64,000 nucleotides of DNA from Gammaproteobacteria bacterium (GCA_032250735.1 JAVVEP010000017.1:1-64000), one strand, 5' to 3'. Positions 35,976-46,961 are shown, counted from the first letter of the stretch. Notes: a model not told the origin generated them from the sequence alone. Made by a program: numbers and translations.

Positions 35976-36464
35976 ATGTCAACCCGCCTGCCCCTGCTTT
36001 TGGTTCTGCTCCTGTGTGGTTTTACGTCCCCCACTTTTGGCGCCGAGCCCGCCCCCGACTTTACCCTGCCCACCTTTCCCGATGACGCCGGCATCAGCCT
36101 GCACGATCTCAAGGGGCGGGTGGTGTACCTGGATTTCTGGGCCACCTGGTGCCCGCCCTGCCGCAAGTCCTTTCCCTGGATGGATGAGATGCATGCGCGT
36201 TACAAGGACGAGGGCCTCACCATCATCGCCGTCAGCGTGGACAAGAAACGCGAGCTCATCGAAGAGTTTATCAACCAGCGACAACCTGCCTTCACGGTGG
36301 CGCATGACCCTAGCGGAGAGATTGCCAAGGCCTATCGTCTACGCGGCATGCCCAGCTCCTATCTGATCGACCGCAACGGCCTGCTGGTCAAAACCCACCT
36401 GGGTTTCCGCGATAAGGACAAGGCCACAATGGAAGCCGCCATCCAGGCCTTGCTGAAAAAATAG
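35976..36464 (+). CDS. Exported TlpA/ResA-like thioredoxin
   Basis: The 162-residue protein has a signal peptide (RLPLLLVLLLCGFTSPTFGA) and a thioredoxin fold with FWATWCPPCRKSFPW (Cys59 and Cys62), then RGMPSSYLIDRNG with the cis-Pro. CPPC is usual in periplasmic reductases that keep thiols reduced, for example in cytochrome c maturation. The ATG at 35976 gives a proper signal peptide; a longer frame from 35913 would not. It starts an operon with a DUF4266 lipoprotein, a DUF3570 protein and ApbE. Confidence 0.88.
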   Translation: MSTRLPLLLVLLLCGFTSPTFGAEPAPDFTLPTFPDDAGISLHDLKGRVVYLDFWATWCPPCRKSFPWMDEMHARYKDEGLTIIAVSVDKKRELIEEFINQRQPAFTVAHDPSGEIAKAYRLRGMPSSYLIDRNGLLVKTHLGFRDKDKATMEAAIQALLKK

Positions 36465-36499
36465 TCCGCCAATAACCCTTGCTCACGAGACCGACAAAC

Positions 36500-36718
36500 A
36501 TGATAAAGACCTTTCTCCTGGCCGCAGGCATTGGCGCCAGCCTGAGCGCCTGCAGTCTTGAACCGGTGCAACCCTGGGATCGGGACATCCTGGCCCAGCA
36601 AAAAATGCAACTGGTAGCCGACCCGCTGGAAACCTACCTCGATGAACATATCTATTTTAGCAAGGAGGCCTCCAGCGGCGGCCAGGGCGTGGGCGGAGGG
36701 GGCTGCGGATGCAACTGA
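36500..36718 (+). CDS. DUF4266 lipoprotein with Gly/Cys tail
   Basis: The 72-residue protein has a lipobox (SLSACS, lipidated Cys18), so it is membrane-anchored in the periplasm. The middle has the DUF4266 sequence VQPWDRDILAQQKMQL and YLDEHIYFSKEA. The end is rich in Gly and finishes GGGGCGCN, with Cys69 and Cys71. Such a CxC could bind metal or form a disulfide with the TlpA-like protein encoded 36 bases upstream. It overlaps the DUF3570 start by 10 bases. Function unknown. Confidence 0.85.
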   Translation: MIKTFLLAAGIGASLSACSLEPVQPWDRDILAQQKMQLVADPLETYLDEHIYFSKEASSGGQGVGGGGCGCN

Positions 36719-38049
36719 AAAAATCGCACAACACACCACGTAACATCCGCCGACAACTGGCCGCGGCCACCTGTGGCCTACTGGCCGGTGCCGGCCATGC
36801 CGGGGGACTGGTGGCGTCCGGCAACAACTGGAAAATCGATTCCGCGCTATTGATCTATGCCGAGAAGGACCGCGTGGCGCTGGTCGAGCCGGTACTGAGT
36901 CTGAGCAAGGAGATTGATGACGACGAATTCATCAATGTCCGTATCGTCGCCGACGTGCTGACCGGGGCCTCGCCCAATGGCGCGGTGCCGGCCGACACGC
37001 CGCAGACCTTTACCACCCCATCGGGCAAGTCGACCTATACCGAGGCCGCCAACACCACGCCGCTGGACGACACCTTCAAAGACTCCCGCGGCGCGCTCAA
37101 TGTGGAATGGGATACCCCCCTGGGCAACAACCTGCGCGGCACCTTCGGCGGCAATTTTTCCAACGAACACGACTACCTGTCCACCGGGTTCTCCGCGAAC
37201 TTCGCCCAGGACATCAACCAGCGCCATACCACCCTGGCGCTCGGTCTCTCCTTCAACAATGACACCGTCAGCCCGGAGGGCGGCGTGCCCGTCGGCCTGA
37301 CGGTGATGCCGGTCTATCCCGGCGTGAAGGCCACCGATGGCAGCAAGCAGGACAAAACCGTCAAAGAGGTGCTATTTGGCGTTACGCAGATCATTGACCG
37401 CAGCAGCCTGATGCAGCTGAACTACAGCCGCGGCCAGAGTGACGGCTATCTCACCGACCCGTACAAGATTCTCAGCGTGCTGGAAGACGACGGCACTGGC
37501 AATCTGCGCGGCACCACGCCTTATGTTTATGAGAGCCGACCGGATCAACGCAACTATCAGATCCTTTTCTGGAAGGGTGTGCATCAGCTCCCCAACGAGA
37601 ACGTGCTCAATCTCTCGTATCGCTATTTCTGGGATGACTGGGGCATCCAGTCACACACCGTCGACCTGCGCTACCGTTTCGACTTCGCCGGCGGCCACTA
37701 TCTACAGCCCCATCTGCGCTATTACCAGCAGGCGCAGGCGGACTTTTATCGCCAGACACTCATCGATGGTGAGGAGACCACTCTCGCCTACGCCAGTGCC
37801 GATTATCGGCTGGGTGAATTCACCACCCAGACCATCGGCGTAAAATACGGTTATCAGTTCCACAACGGCGCCGAGCTGAATCTGCGGGTGGAGATGATCG
37901 AGCAGAACGGCAAAGACCGCAGCGCGGATGCCATCGGCAAACTACAGAATCAGCAGCTGTTCCCGGATAACGAGGCCTACCTGCTACAGGCCGGCGTGTC
38001 GCTGGATTCCGACATGATCATCAACTACGTGCTGGGGCTGTTCAAATAG
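36709..38049 (+). CDS. DUF3570 outer-membrane-barrel-like protein with flavinylation-like site
   Basis: The 446-residue protein has a signal region (RRQLAAATCGLLAGAGHAGG) and a long run of alternating strands (residues 100-446) such as YRYFWDDWGIQSHTVDLRY and HYLQPHLRYYQQ, suggesting an outer membrane barrel. Near the start it reads VADVLTGASPNGA. D82-x-x-T85-G-A-S88 matches the motif at which ApbE attaches FMN to threonine, and apbE follows nine bases downstream. Flavinylation is inference, not shown for this protein. It overlaps the DUF4266 stop codon. Confidence 0.85.
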   Translation: MQLKKSHNTPRNIRRQLAAATCGLLAGAGHAGGLVASGNNWKIDSALLIYAEKDRVALVEPVLSLSKEIDDDEFINVRIVADVLTGASPNGAVPADTPQTFTTPSGKSTYTEAANTTPLDDTFKDSRGALNVEWDTPLGNNLRGTFGGNFSNEHDYLSTGFSANFAQDINQRHTTLALGLSFNNDTVSPEGGVPVGLTVMPVYPGVKATDGSKQDKTVKEVLFGVTQIIDRSSLMQLNYSRGQSDGYLTDPYKILSVLEDDGTGNLRGTTPYVYESRPDQRNYQILFWKGVHQLPNENVLNLSYRYFWDDWGIQSHTVDLRYRFDFAGGHYLQPHLRYYQQAQADFYRQTLIDGEETTLAYASADYRLGEFTTQTIGVKYGYQFHNGAELNLRVEMIEQNGKDRSADAIGKLQNQQLFPDNEAYLLQAGVSLDSDMIINYVLGLFK

Positions 38050-38057
38050 AAAAGGCT

Positions 38058-38963
38058 ATGGTTAGCCTCGAGCGCAGGGCCGATTATTTTGTGGGTCGTT
38101 TCGAGGCCATGGCCAGCCACTGTGAGGTGCTGGTGGATACCCGCAGTGAATCGCTGGCCCGGGAGATCACCCGGCTGGCGGCGGATGAGGTCACGCGCAT
38201 TGAACACAAATACAGTCGCTATCGTGACGACAATATTCTGCACCACATCAACAGCGGCGCACCCACCCGGGTCGATGCCGAAACCGCCCGCCTGCTGGAC
38301 TACGCACAACAGCTCTATCAATTAAGTGACGGACTGTTTGATATCAGCTCCGGGGTGTTGCGGCGGGTCTGGCGGTTTGACGGCAGCGACCGGCTGCCCG
38401 ATGCTGCCGAGGTCGAGGCCCTGTTGCCGCTGGTGGGCTGGGACAAGGTGATGTGGCAGGCGCCGCTGATCCAGCTGGCGCCGGGCATGGAAATCGATTT
38501 CGGTGGCATTGGCAAGGAATATGCGGCCGATCGTGTCGCGCAGCTGGCCTCGGCATTTCCCCTTCCGCAGCACACCCAGCCCGGCCACACCCCTTCCGTA
38601 CTGGTGAATCTGGGCGGCGATCTTGCCGTTACCGGACCGCGCCATGATGGTTCAGGCTGGCGGGTGGGCATCGAGACGGGAGCGACCGGCGCCAATGCAA
38701 AGGCGGCGGACTTTTCACTGCAGCAAGGCGGCGTGGCCACCAGCGGCGACGCCAAGCGCTATCTGCAAAAAGACGGCCGACGCTATAGCCACGTACTGGA
38801 CCCCCGCAGCGGCTGGCCGGTAAGCGGCGCACCCCATGCGGTCACCGTGGCCGCCGCCACCTGCACCGATGCGGGCATGCTCAGCACCCTTGCCCTGTTG
38901 CAGGGCGCGGGTGCCGAGGCGTTTCTGCGCGAACAGGATGTGCCGTACTGGTGCCAGTGGTGA
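38058..38963 (+). CDS. apbE: FAD:protein FMN transferase
   Basis: The 301-residue ApbE-family enzyme transfers FMN from FAD to a threonine or serine in target proteins. Motifs present are MEIDFGGIGKEYAADR, VLVNLGGDLAVTG, YSHVLDPRSGWPV and the metal-binding TCTDAGMLST. Unlike most members it shows no signal peptide or lipobox: it starts MVSLERRADYFVGRF. It may work in the cytoplasm or be exported some other way. The neighbouring DUF3570 protein has an ApbE-like target motif, which makes it the obvious substrate. Confidence 0.92.
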   Translation: MVSLERRADYFVGRFEAMASHCEVLVDTRSESLAREITRLAADEVTRIEHKYSRYRDDNILHHINSGAPTRVDAETARLLDYAQQLYQLSDGLFDISSGVLRRVWRFDGSDRLPDAAEVEALLPLVGWDKVMWQAPLIQLAPGMEIDFGGIGKEYAADRVAQLASAFPLPQHTQPGHTPSVLVNLGGDLAVTGPRHDGSGWRVGIETGATGANAKAADFSLQQGGVATSGDAKRYLQKDGRRYSHVLDPRSGWPVSGAPHAVTVAAATCTDAGMLSTLALLQGAGAEAFLREQDVPYWCQW

Positions 38964-39218
38964 AGCCGCGATTATCTGCTATAGGTTAAGGCGGCAGCAC
39001 AGCCGGATTCCCGGCCCAAGTCATTTCTGACACTACAACAACATTACAACAATAAATCCTGCACGCTATAAAGGGGCCGACTTTTTTGCCGCTGCTGTAG
39101 AGCCGACCCCTTCGAATTCGCCCACGGATCGCGCAGGATATTGGGCGGCGAAGGCGGGCGAATTTTTAAAGGCTTCAGGTTAAGATACACACACCTCGTA
39201 TCAAGCAAAGAGATTGAC

Positions 39219-40637
<1,419 letters not shown>

Positions 40638-40694
40638 GCCTGCTTCACCACTAACCCATACCTATTTATCCATGATCACCACCGAGCATTCGCA

Positions 40695-42179
40695 ATGTTA
40701 GAACCCTGTACCTATATTATCTTCGGCGCCACCGGCAATCTTTCCCGCCTCAAACTCATGCCGGCGCTGTATCACCTGGAAGCGGAAAAACGCCTCCCGG
40801 CTGGCGTCATGATCATGGCCATCGGCCGTCGCAAGCTGGATAAACAGGGCTGGATTAACGAACTGCGTGACATGCTCGAAACCAAGGCCCGCGGCGGTAT
40901 CGACAACGACGTATTCCAGCGCTTCAGCGAGCGCATGCAGTATTTCGCCGGCGATCTTAATGAAGAGTCCCTGTATGCGGATATTCGTCACTGCATTGAC
41001 AGCGAGAACAAATTCTCTAAAAACTGCGCCATCTACATGGCCCTGCAACCCGCCCAGTTCGGTATCGTTATCGACAAACTGGCAGGGGCGGAATTACTGT
41101 CCGAGGCCCATGGCTGGCGGCGCGTGATTATCGAAAAACCCTTTGGTTATGATCAGGACAGCGCCCACATGCTGGAGGCGCGACTGCACCGTAATCTGCG
41201 CGAAGAACAGATCTATCGCATTGACCACTACCTTGGCAAAAGCACGGTGCAAAACATCCTGGTGTTCCGTTTTGCCAATGTAATGATGGAGCCCTTGTGG
41301 AATCGCAACTATATCGACCATGTGCAGATCACCCATTCGGAAACCCTGGGGATCGGGGGCCGCGGTAGTTATTACGATCAATCCGGCGCCCTGCGCGACA
41401 TGATCCAGAGTCATCTCATGCAGCTGCTGACCCTGGTGGCAATGGAACCTCCAGCGGCGATGGATGCCGAATCCCTGCGTGACGAAAAGGTTAAGGTGCT
41501 TAAATCCATTCGCCCGATTCCGAGCAGTGCGGTGCATGCCCAGTCATTTCGTGCCCAATATGCGAGCGGCATGGTCAATGGCAAAACGGTACCCGCCTAT
41601 CTTGATGAAGAACAGGTGCGCCAACACTCCACCACGGAAACCTACGCCGCACTCAAGCTCTACATTGATAACTGGCGCTGGCGCGACGTGCCCTTCTTCC
41701 TGCGCACCGGGAAGCGCATGACTGAAACAAAGTCTGCCATCAGCATTCGCTTCAAACAGCCGCCACAACGCCTGTTCAGCAAAACCCCCATCGATACCAT
41801 GCAGCCGGACTGGGTGATCATTGGTATCCAGCCAAAAGAATGCCTGCGCATCGAGATGCAGGTGAAAGAACCCGGCCCGACCATGAAGACCCGTACCATC
41901 AGCCTGGATGCCAGCCTGCGCAACGAAGGAGAAATCTCGTCCGACGCCTATGAGGATCTGTTGCTGGATATCATCAAGGGAGACCAGAGCCAGTTCCTGC
42001 GCTTCGATGAAGTGGAAGGCGCCTGGAATGTGGTTGACCCCGTCCTGCGCGTCTGGGCGACGGAACGTGATTTTATCCACACCTATCCCGCCGGCACCTG
42101 GGGACCTCAGGCAACACGCCGGCTGTTTGATCGTGAAGACCAGTTCTGGCGCCATTCTCTGGAACCGGAAATCGGCTAG
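40695..42179 (+). CDS. zwf: Glucose-6-phosphate 1-dehydrogenase
   Basis: The 494-residue enzyme makes 6-phosphoglucono-lactone and NADPH. It has the coenzyme motif [19 protein letters not shown] (residues 8-26), EKPFGYD and the active site [19 protein letters not shown]. Length and both ends are normal. No lactonase (pgl) gene follows; a regulator does. Together with gnd upstream it supplies reducing power, which might also serve the thioredoxin and squalene routes nearby. Confidence 0.96.
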   Translation: MLEPCTYIIFGATGNLSRLKLMPALYHLEAEKRLPAGVMIMAIGRRKLDKQGWINELRDMLETKARGGIDNDVFQRFSERMQYFAGDLNEESLYADIRHCIDSENKFSKNCAIYMALQPAQFGIVIDKLAGAELLSEAHGWRRVIIEKPFGYDQDSAHMLEARLHRNLREEQIYRIDHYLGKSTVQNILVFRFANVMMEPLWNRNYIDHVQITHSETLGIGGRGSYYDQSGALRDMIQSHLMQLLTLVAMEPPAAMDAESLRDEKVKVLKSIRPIPSSAVHAQSFRAQYASGMVNGKTVPAYLDEEQVRQHSTTETYAALKLYIDNWRWRDVPFFLRTGKRMTETKSAISIRFKQPPQRLFSKTPIDTMQPDWVIIGIQPKECLRIEMQVKEPGPTMKTRTISLDASLRNEGEISSDAYEDLLLDIIKGDQSQFLRFDEVEGAWNVVDPVLRVWATERDFIHTYPAGTWGPQATRRLFDREDQFWRHSLEPEIG

Positions 42180-42351
42180 CCCGCAACAATAACCACAGCC
42201 GTACAACCGGGAGTTTTAGCGGCAATGGCACCATCCAGCTATAGGGTACAGAATATTGACTCAGCACACGGGAAGGGGCATCTTGAAAAGGTCATTGACC
42301 GCGCAGAATGACTCTGCATCCATTCAACCGATAGAAGGAACTATTGTCACC

Positions 42352-43095
42352 ATGCAACCGACACTCTCTACCCCAGCCCTGACATCAAACCCGCCCACCG
42401 TGCTTGCCGCCGGCAACACCGATAGCGAGCCCCTGGTGTTTATCATTGACGACGATGACGCGGTTCGCCACGCCCTGCAGCTGCTCATCGAATCCATGGA
42501 TATACCCACCCGCGCATTCAGTCATGTGCAAGGTTTTCTGGATGTCTATGACCCCGCGCAACACGGCTGCCTGATACTGGATGTGCGCTTGCCGCAGTTC
42601 AGCGGTCTGGAGTTACAGGAATACCTGCAACGCGAAGGCATCAACATTCCGATCATTTTTATTTCCGGCCACAGCAATGTCCCCATGGCGGTGCGCACAA
42701 TCAAGGCCGGCGCCATCGACTTCCTCGAAAAGCCGTTTGATGACCAAATGCTGCTGGACAGCATTCAGAAGGCATTAGAGATCGACAGGGAAATGCGCGC
42801 TGAAACACTCTGGCGCACGCTGATATTGCAGTATCTCGGGCAGCTTTCACGCCGCGAACAGGAGGTGTTGCGTCTGTTGCTACAGGGAAAGGCCAACAAG
42901 GTGATTGCACACCAGCTGAGCCTCAGCACCAAAACCATCGAGACCCATCGCGCGCATATCATGCGAAAACTGGGGGTTAATTCCCTGGCCGGACTGGTGT
43001 GGATGGCATTACGCTCCGGGGAATATCACGAACTGCCGGACCATCTGCCCTTCACACCGCCATCGGTCAGCCCCGGCATATTGTCCACGCGTTAA
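42352..43095 (+). CDS. FixJ/NarL-type response regulator
   Basis: The 247-residue protein has a receiver domain (FIIDDDDAVRHALQLLIE, phospho-acceptor Asp in LILDVRLP, Thr/Ser at FISGHSNVPMAVRTIKAGAIDFLEKPF) and a LuxR-type helix-turn-helix (LSRREQEVLRLLLQGKANKVIAHQLSLSTKTIETHRAHIM). The receiver is of the FixJ class. No histidine kinase is adjacent, so it is an orphan. ATG at 42352 is chosen; an upstream TTG frame adds 32 residues without a clear family match. It follows zwf and may be unrelated to it. Confidence 0.9.
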   Translation: MQPTLSTPALTSNPPTVLAAGNTDSEPLVFIIDDDDAVRHALQLLIESMDIPTRAFSHVQGFLDVYDPAQHGCLILDVRLPQFSGLELQEYLQREGINIPIIFISGHSNVPMAVRTIKAGAIDFLEKPFDDQMLLDSIQKALEIDREMRAETLWRTLILQYLGQLSRREQEVLRLLLQGKANKVIAHQLSLSTKTIETHRAHIMRKLGVNSLAGLVWMALRSGEYHELPDHLPFTPPSVSPGILSTR

Positions 43096-43135
43096 TCGCA
43101 CGTTCATCTTGCGCTCATCTCACGTTCATCTCACG

Positions 43136-43289
43136 TTAAGGGTGCCTCTAAAAATTCGATCAAGGTGCGAGGGAAAGGCGGAAATGGTCGAAAAAGCGCA
43201 GTGTACACGTACACGTAGTACATGAGCATTTTTCGGACATTTCCAACGCAGCCATCGCGGCTTCAGCGGATTTTTAGAGGTGCCCTTAA
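43136..43289. mobile_element. Foldback (MITE-like) element, family C
   Basis: Inverted ends 43136-43158 and 43267-43289 (TTAAGGGxxCCTCTAAAAAT) pair with a few mismatches, and TTAA stands at both tips. Inside, a second stem pairs GAAATGGTCGAAAAAGC with its inverted copy around GTACACGTACACGTAGTAC. No protein is encoded. It lies between converging genes, where it may also end transcription. Confidence 0.75.
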
Positions 43290-43319
43290 GAAAACACCGG
43301 CCAACAGAAACCTGTCGAC

Positions 43320-44711
43320 CTAGCCCTTGCGCTTTACAAAGGTCTTTAAACGCTGGCGCTTATCGATCTGCCGTTTCGTCAGAATATTCTTTCTGCCCTC
43401 AAACGGATTACTACCGGTCTTGAACTCGATGCGGATGGGCGTACCTTCCAGCTTGAGCGCATTGCGGAAGGTATTCTGCAAATAGCGCCGATAGGCATCC
43501 GGCACATCTTTGGTCTGATTGCCATGAATGATAATGGTCGGCGGATTACGTCCACCCTGATGGGCGTAGCGTAGCTTGATGCGCCGACCATGCACCGTCG
43601 GCGGCTGATGGGCCTCCACCGCCTTTTCCAGAATGCGCGTCAGCTCCGGTGTCGGGAAGTGACGCGTCGCCGACAGGTAGGCCTTCTGGATCGGCTTGAA
43701 CAGATCGCCCACGCCGGTGCCGTGCAAGGCCGAGATAAAGTGTAATTTTGCAAAATCAACAAATTGCAGTTTTCGATCCAGCTCGTATTTCACCCGCTCC
43801 CGCTCGGACGCTTCCAGCCCATCCCATTTATTGACAGCGATCACCAGCGCACGGCCTTCATCCAGCACAAAACCCAGCAGGTGGGCGTCCTGGTCACTGA
43901 TGCCTTCGTGCGCATCGATCACCAGCACCACCACATTTGCACGCTCGATCGCCTGCATGGCCTTGATGACGCTAAATTTTTCCAGCATGTCATGGACATT
44001 CTTGCGCCGGCGCACACCCGCAGTATCAATGAAGGTGTAACGCTGGCCGCGGCGCTCGAACGGTACGTAGATACTGTCACGTGTCGTACCGGGCATATCA
44101 TAGGCCAGCACCCGCTGTTCCCCGAGGATGCGATTGATCAGGGTGGATTTGCCCACATTGGGTTTACCGACGATGGCGATCTTGATGCCATGATCTTCTT
44201 CCTCTTCTTCAATCTCCGATTCATCGCGCTTCGGCAGAACCTCGGACATCAGATCATTCACGCCGCCCCGCTGGCTGGCGGTGATCCCCAGCGGCACACC
44301 CAGACCAAGGTTATGAAAATCCGCAATCACTACTTGCAGTTCTGCACCATCGATCTTGTTGACCACCAGGTGGACTTTTTTGCCCACACTGCGCAGACGT
44401 TTGGCAATTTCATGGTCGCCGGCCACCAGACCATCACGGGCATCGACCATAAACAACACCACATCCGCCTCTTCCACCGCCAACCAGGCCTGATCGGCCA
44501 TCAGTCCGTCAATGCCTTCCTTCTCGCCACTGAGTCCGCCGGTATCGACCACCAGATAGGGATAATCACCCACACGGCCTTCGCCATATTTACGATCGCG
44601 CGTCAGCCCCGGCTGGTCGGCAACCAGCGCATCCCGAGACCGGGTAAGACAATTAAACAGGGTCGATTTTCCGACATTCGGACGACCAACGAGGGCGATT
44701 ACGGGTTTCAT
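43320..44711 (-). CDS. der: Ribosome biogenesis GTPase Der
   Basis: The 463-residue protein has two tandem G domains, each with a P-loop ([11 protein letters not shown] at 8-18, [11 protein letters not shown] at about 180), both DTGG/DTAG switches, and the NKID and NKWD base motifs. A KH-like C-terminal domain follows. Der assists 50S subunit maturation. It ends the long leftward ndk-to-der run, 33 bases after bamB. Length is normal. Confidence 0.97.
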   Translation of the reverse strand: MKPVIALVGRPNVGKSTLFNCLTRSRDALVADQPGLTRDRKYGEGRVGDYPYLVVDTGGLSGEKEGIDGLMADQAWLAVEEADVVLFMVDARDGLVAGDHEIAKRLRSVGKKVHLVVNKIDGAELQVVIADFHNLGLGVPLGITASQRGGVNDLMSEVLPKRDESEIEEEEEDHGIKIAIVGKPNVGKSTLINRILGEQRVLAYDMPGTTRDSIYVPFERRGQRYTFIDTAGVRRRKNVHDMLEKFSVIKAMQAIERANVVVLVIDAHEGISDQDAHLLGFVLDEGRALVIAVNKWDGLEASERERVKYELDRKLQFVDFAKLHFISALHGTGVGDLFKPIQKAYLSATRHFPTPELTRILEKAVEAHQPPTVHGRRIKLRYAHQGGRNPPTIIIHGNQTKDVPDAYRRYLQNTFRNALKLEGTPIRIEFKTGSNPFEGRKNILTKRQIDKRQRLKTFVKRKG

Positions 44712-44744
44712 ATCAGGTCGCTATTGTGTTGAGCATGAATAATT

Positions 44745-45980
44745 CTAGCGGGATACGGCAAACGGGCGTCTAGAAGCCAGCCTGAAAACGGTCAATGCGC
44801 CGGTGTCATCCCGCACATACAGGGTATCCGCCACCGCCAGTGGGGGAACGGTGACGCTGCGACGGCGCTCATCCTGTTCTTCGTCTTCCCACACATGATT
44901 CAATTTTCCCCAGCTGACCGCGAGATTATTGCGCGCGATAAATTGTCCGTCATCGCGCGATAACCAGTGCATAAACCCGTCAAAATCCGCCACTACGACG
45001 CTATCGCCGACCACTGCGGGGGCGCTGAGCTCGCGTCCCTGCAGATTGTCCTGCCGCCACAGGGTCGCACCGGTACGGCCGTCGAGCGCCCACACCTTGC
45101 TCTGCGCATCGGTCACAAACACCTGACCCACGCCAACCGCAAGCCCTGTATAGGATGACATGTCACGCGCCCACACCACGTTGCCGTTTACCACGGAGAT
45201 GGCCGCCACGCGCCCCTGAAAACTGCTGACATAGACGATGCCATCTTCGACCTGAAACAGGCCATCGATATCCACCAGGCGCTCCAGGTCGGTGCGACCA
45301 TGGGGGGTCGCGATGGTGGCCTCCCACAATAGTTCGCCATCGGTCAGGCGGAGGGCAACCAGACGCCCATCCGAAAAACCGGCGAGGATCTTGTCGTCAA
45401 CCACCAGCGGCGCACTGGTGCCACGCAGGGTCAGGTTTGGAATCGAGCGTGCGTAGACCCAGAGCCTGTTGCCGGTCGCGACATCATGCACGCTGATCTT
45501 GCCATCAATGGTCTGCACCACCACCTGCTCATTGGCAACCACGGGGGCGGCAAGCATTTCGCTGCTGATACGCTGACGCCATTGTTCCGCACCGGTCTCC
45601 TTGTCCAGCGCCACCAGCTCCGCCTTGCGGGTCGCGACAAACAGATGTCGGGCGCCAATACCCGGACCGCCGGCAAGCGCCTCACCCAGATTCACACGCC
45701 AAAGCCGTTTTCCCTTATGCCCGTCCAATGCGGAAACACCGCCGTCTCTGTCGGCGAGGTACACCCGCTCGCCATCAACCTTGACGGGCAATTGTGCGTG
45801 CGCCGAGGGGGGGACATCACCGGTCTGCACCGCCCACAGCGGGGTCACTGCCAGTCGCGTGTCGATACTCGCCAGTGGCGTGGCATTGGAATAGTCTTTC
45901 TGCGAGGAACCGCAGGCCGTGAGCAGGCCGCCTGCGAGCAACGCCGATAACACCACGATGCGTTTGAGCACGACATTCAT
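44745..45980 (-). CDS. bamB: Outer membrane assembly lipoprotein BamB
   Basis: The 411-residue lipoprotein belongs to the BAM complex that inserts outer membrane proteins. It has a lipobox (GLLTACGS, Cys23) and an eight-bladed PQQ-type propeller with repeats such as VSALDGHKGKRLWRVNLGEAL and VVADFDGFMHWLSRDDG. It sits between yfgM and der, its usual place. Its start is 2 bases after the yfgM stop codon, so the two are probably translationally coupled. Confidence 0.96.
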   Translation of the reverse strand: MNVVLKRIVVLSALLAGGLLTACGSSQKDYSNATPLASIDTRLAVTPLWAVQTGDVPPSAHAQLPVKVDGERVYLADRDGGVSALDGHKGKRLWRVNLGEALAGGPGIGARHLFVATRKAELVALDKETGAEQWRQRISSEMLAAPVVANEQVVVQTIDGKISVHDVATGNRLWVYARSIPNLTLRGTSAPLVVDDKILAGFSDGRLVALRLTDGELLWEATIATPHGRTDLERLVDIDGLFQVEDGIVYVSSFQGRVAAISVVNGNVVWARDMSSYTGLAVGVGQVFVTDAQSKVWALDGRTGATLWRQDNLQGRELSAPAVVGDSVVVADFDGFMHWLSRDDGQFIARNNLAVSWGKLNHVWEDEEQDERRRSVTVPPLAVADTLYVRDDTGALTVFRLASRRPFAVSR

Positions 45981-45982
45981 GG

Positions 45983-46651
45983 TCAGGAGACATCTCCGGC
46001 AGCTGCCTGCGCGGGATCAGCGGCGGCACCCAGATCATCCAGCTTCATCTGCAGCAGTTCACGGCCACGTTCGGCGGGGGTCAGTGCGACCAGCGCCCGC
46101 GTATACGCCGTGCGCGCCGCCTCAGGCTGACCGGCGGCAAGGTGGATGTCGCCGCGCAGTTCTTCATAGGCGGCCGTGTACACGCCGGTGTCTGCGCCTG
46201 CCAGCAGAGCCAGGGCCTCGTCAAACTTTGCCTCGGCCAGTAACAATTTTGCCAGCCGCAGGCGTGCCTCCTGCTTCACCGCCGGCTCCTCGCTGTTGTC
46301 CAGCGCCCAACGCAGATGTGAACTGGCCGCGGCGGCATCACCCGCGTTCAGCTTGATGGTGGCCATGGCCAGGGCCGCCAACGATGAATAGGGCGTATCC
46401 GCAAACTGTCCCAGCAATAGCGCGCCCTGCGTGGAGGCATCCTCGATGCTGCCGCGCGACATCTGCTCCAGCATCATCTGATAGTTCGCCGATGCGGCCT
46501 CGGCATAGGCCTGCTGGTTATCCAGCCAGGCCCGGCCGCCCCATAAGGCGCTAATCCCGATCACCACCCCACCGATGACTGACCATTTATTGTCGTGCCA
46601 CCATTTTTTAATGGCCTCGACCTGTTGTTCTTCCGTTGTATATACGTCCAC
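45983..46651 (-). CDS. yfgM: YfgM family ancillary SecYEG translocon subunit
   Basis: The 222-residue protein has one N-terminal membrane helix (SVIGGVVIGISALWGG, about 23-38) and a periplasmic TPR domain of about 180 residues (YAEAASANYQMMLEQMSRGS, then repeats ALALLAGADTGVYTAAYEELRGDIHLAAG). YfgM joins SecYEG with PpiD and links envelope protein export with stress. The start is GTG at 46651 with GGAG seven bases upstream. It sits between hisS and bamB, its usual place. Confidence 0.93.
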   Translation of the reverse strand: MDVYTTEEQQVEAIKKWWHDNKWSVIGGVVIGISALWGGRAWLDNQQAYAEAASANYQMMLEQMSRGSIEDASTQGALLLGQFADTPYSSLAALAMATIKLNAGDAAAASSHLRWALDNSEEPAVKQEARLRLAKLLLAEAKFDEALALLAGADTGVYTAAYEELRGDIHLAAGQPEAARTAYTRALVALTPAERGRELLQMKLDDLGAAADPAQAAAGDVS

Positions 46652-46961
46652 GGCTGCTCTCCGTTAATGTTGCTGTGTGCCTAGTGTAGTGTCTCATATA
46701 AAACGCATATTTAGACGAGACAGAGTTTAGGTGTACCCCAAAGATCCTGTCTCGCCCTACAGGAAGCCACTCAAGGCGCAATTGCTGCGTTGCAGACCTT
46801 GGAAAGGTAGCCGACATTCCCTGCGGTCTGCGCCTTGCACTTGCGCCTTGAGTGGCTTTCTAAATACACATTTTATATAAGACACTACACTGATATTTTT
46901 AACTATTTACCGTTATTGCTGTTTTTACTGGCGGTGTTCTCTTTGCCCGGGCAGACAAACC
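46652..46961. other. Gap between hisS and yfgM with foldback element
   Basis: These 310 bases are mostly the family D foldback element (46683-46891). It splits a pair of genes that are normally close together. No gene is seen. Confidence 0.7.
46683..46891. mobile_element. Foldback (MITE-like) element, family D
   Basis: The 33-base ends (46683-46715 and 46859-46891) are inverted repeats starting AGTGTAGTGTCT with four mismatches. Inside, GCCACTCAAGGCGCAA pairs with TTGCGCCTTGAGTGGC, giving nested stems. No reading frame of note is seen. No target duplication is visible. Confidence 0.75.

Noticed and set aside
39071-39115. Terminator at AAGGGGCCGAC...GAGCCGACCCCTT before gnd
   Set aside because: The arms pair only partly and the loop is long; no U-tract follows.
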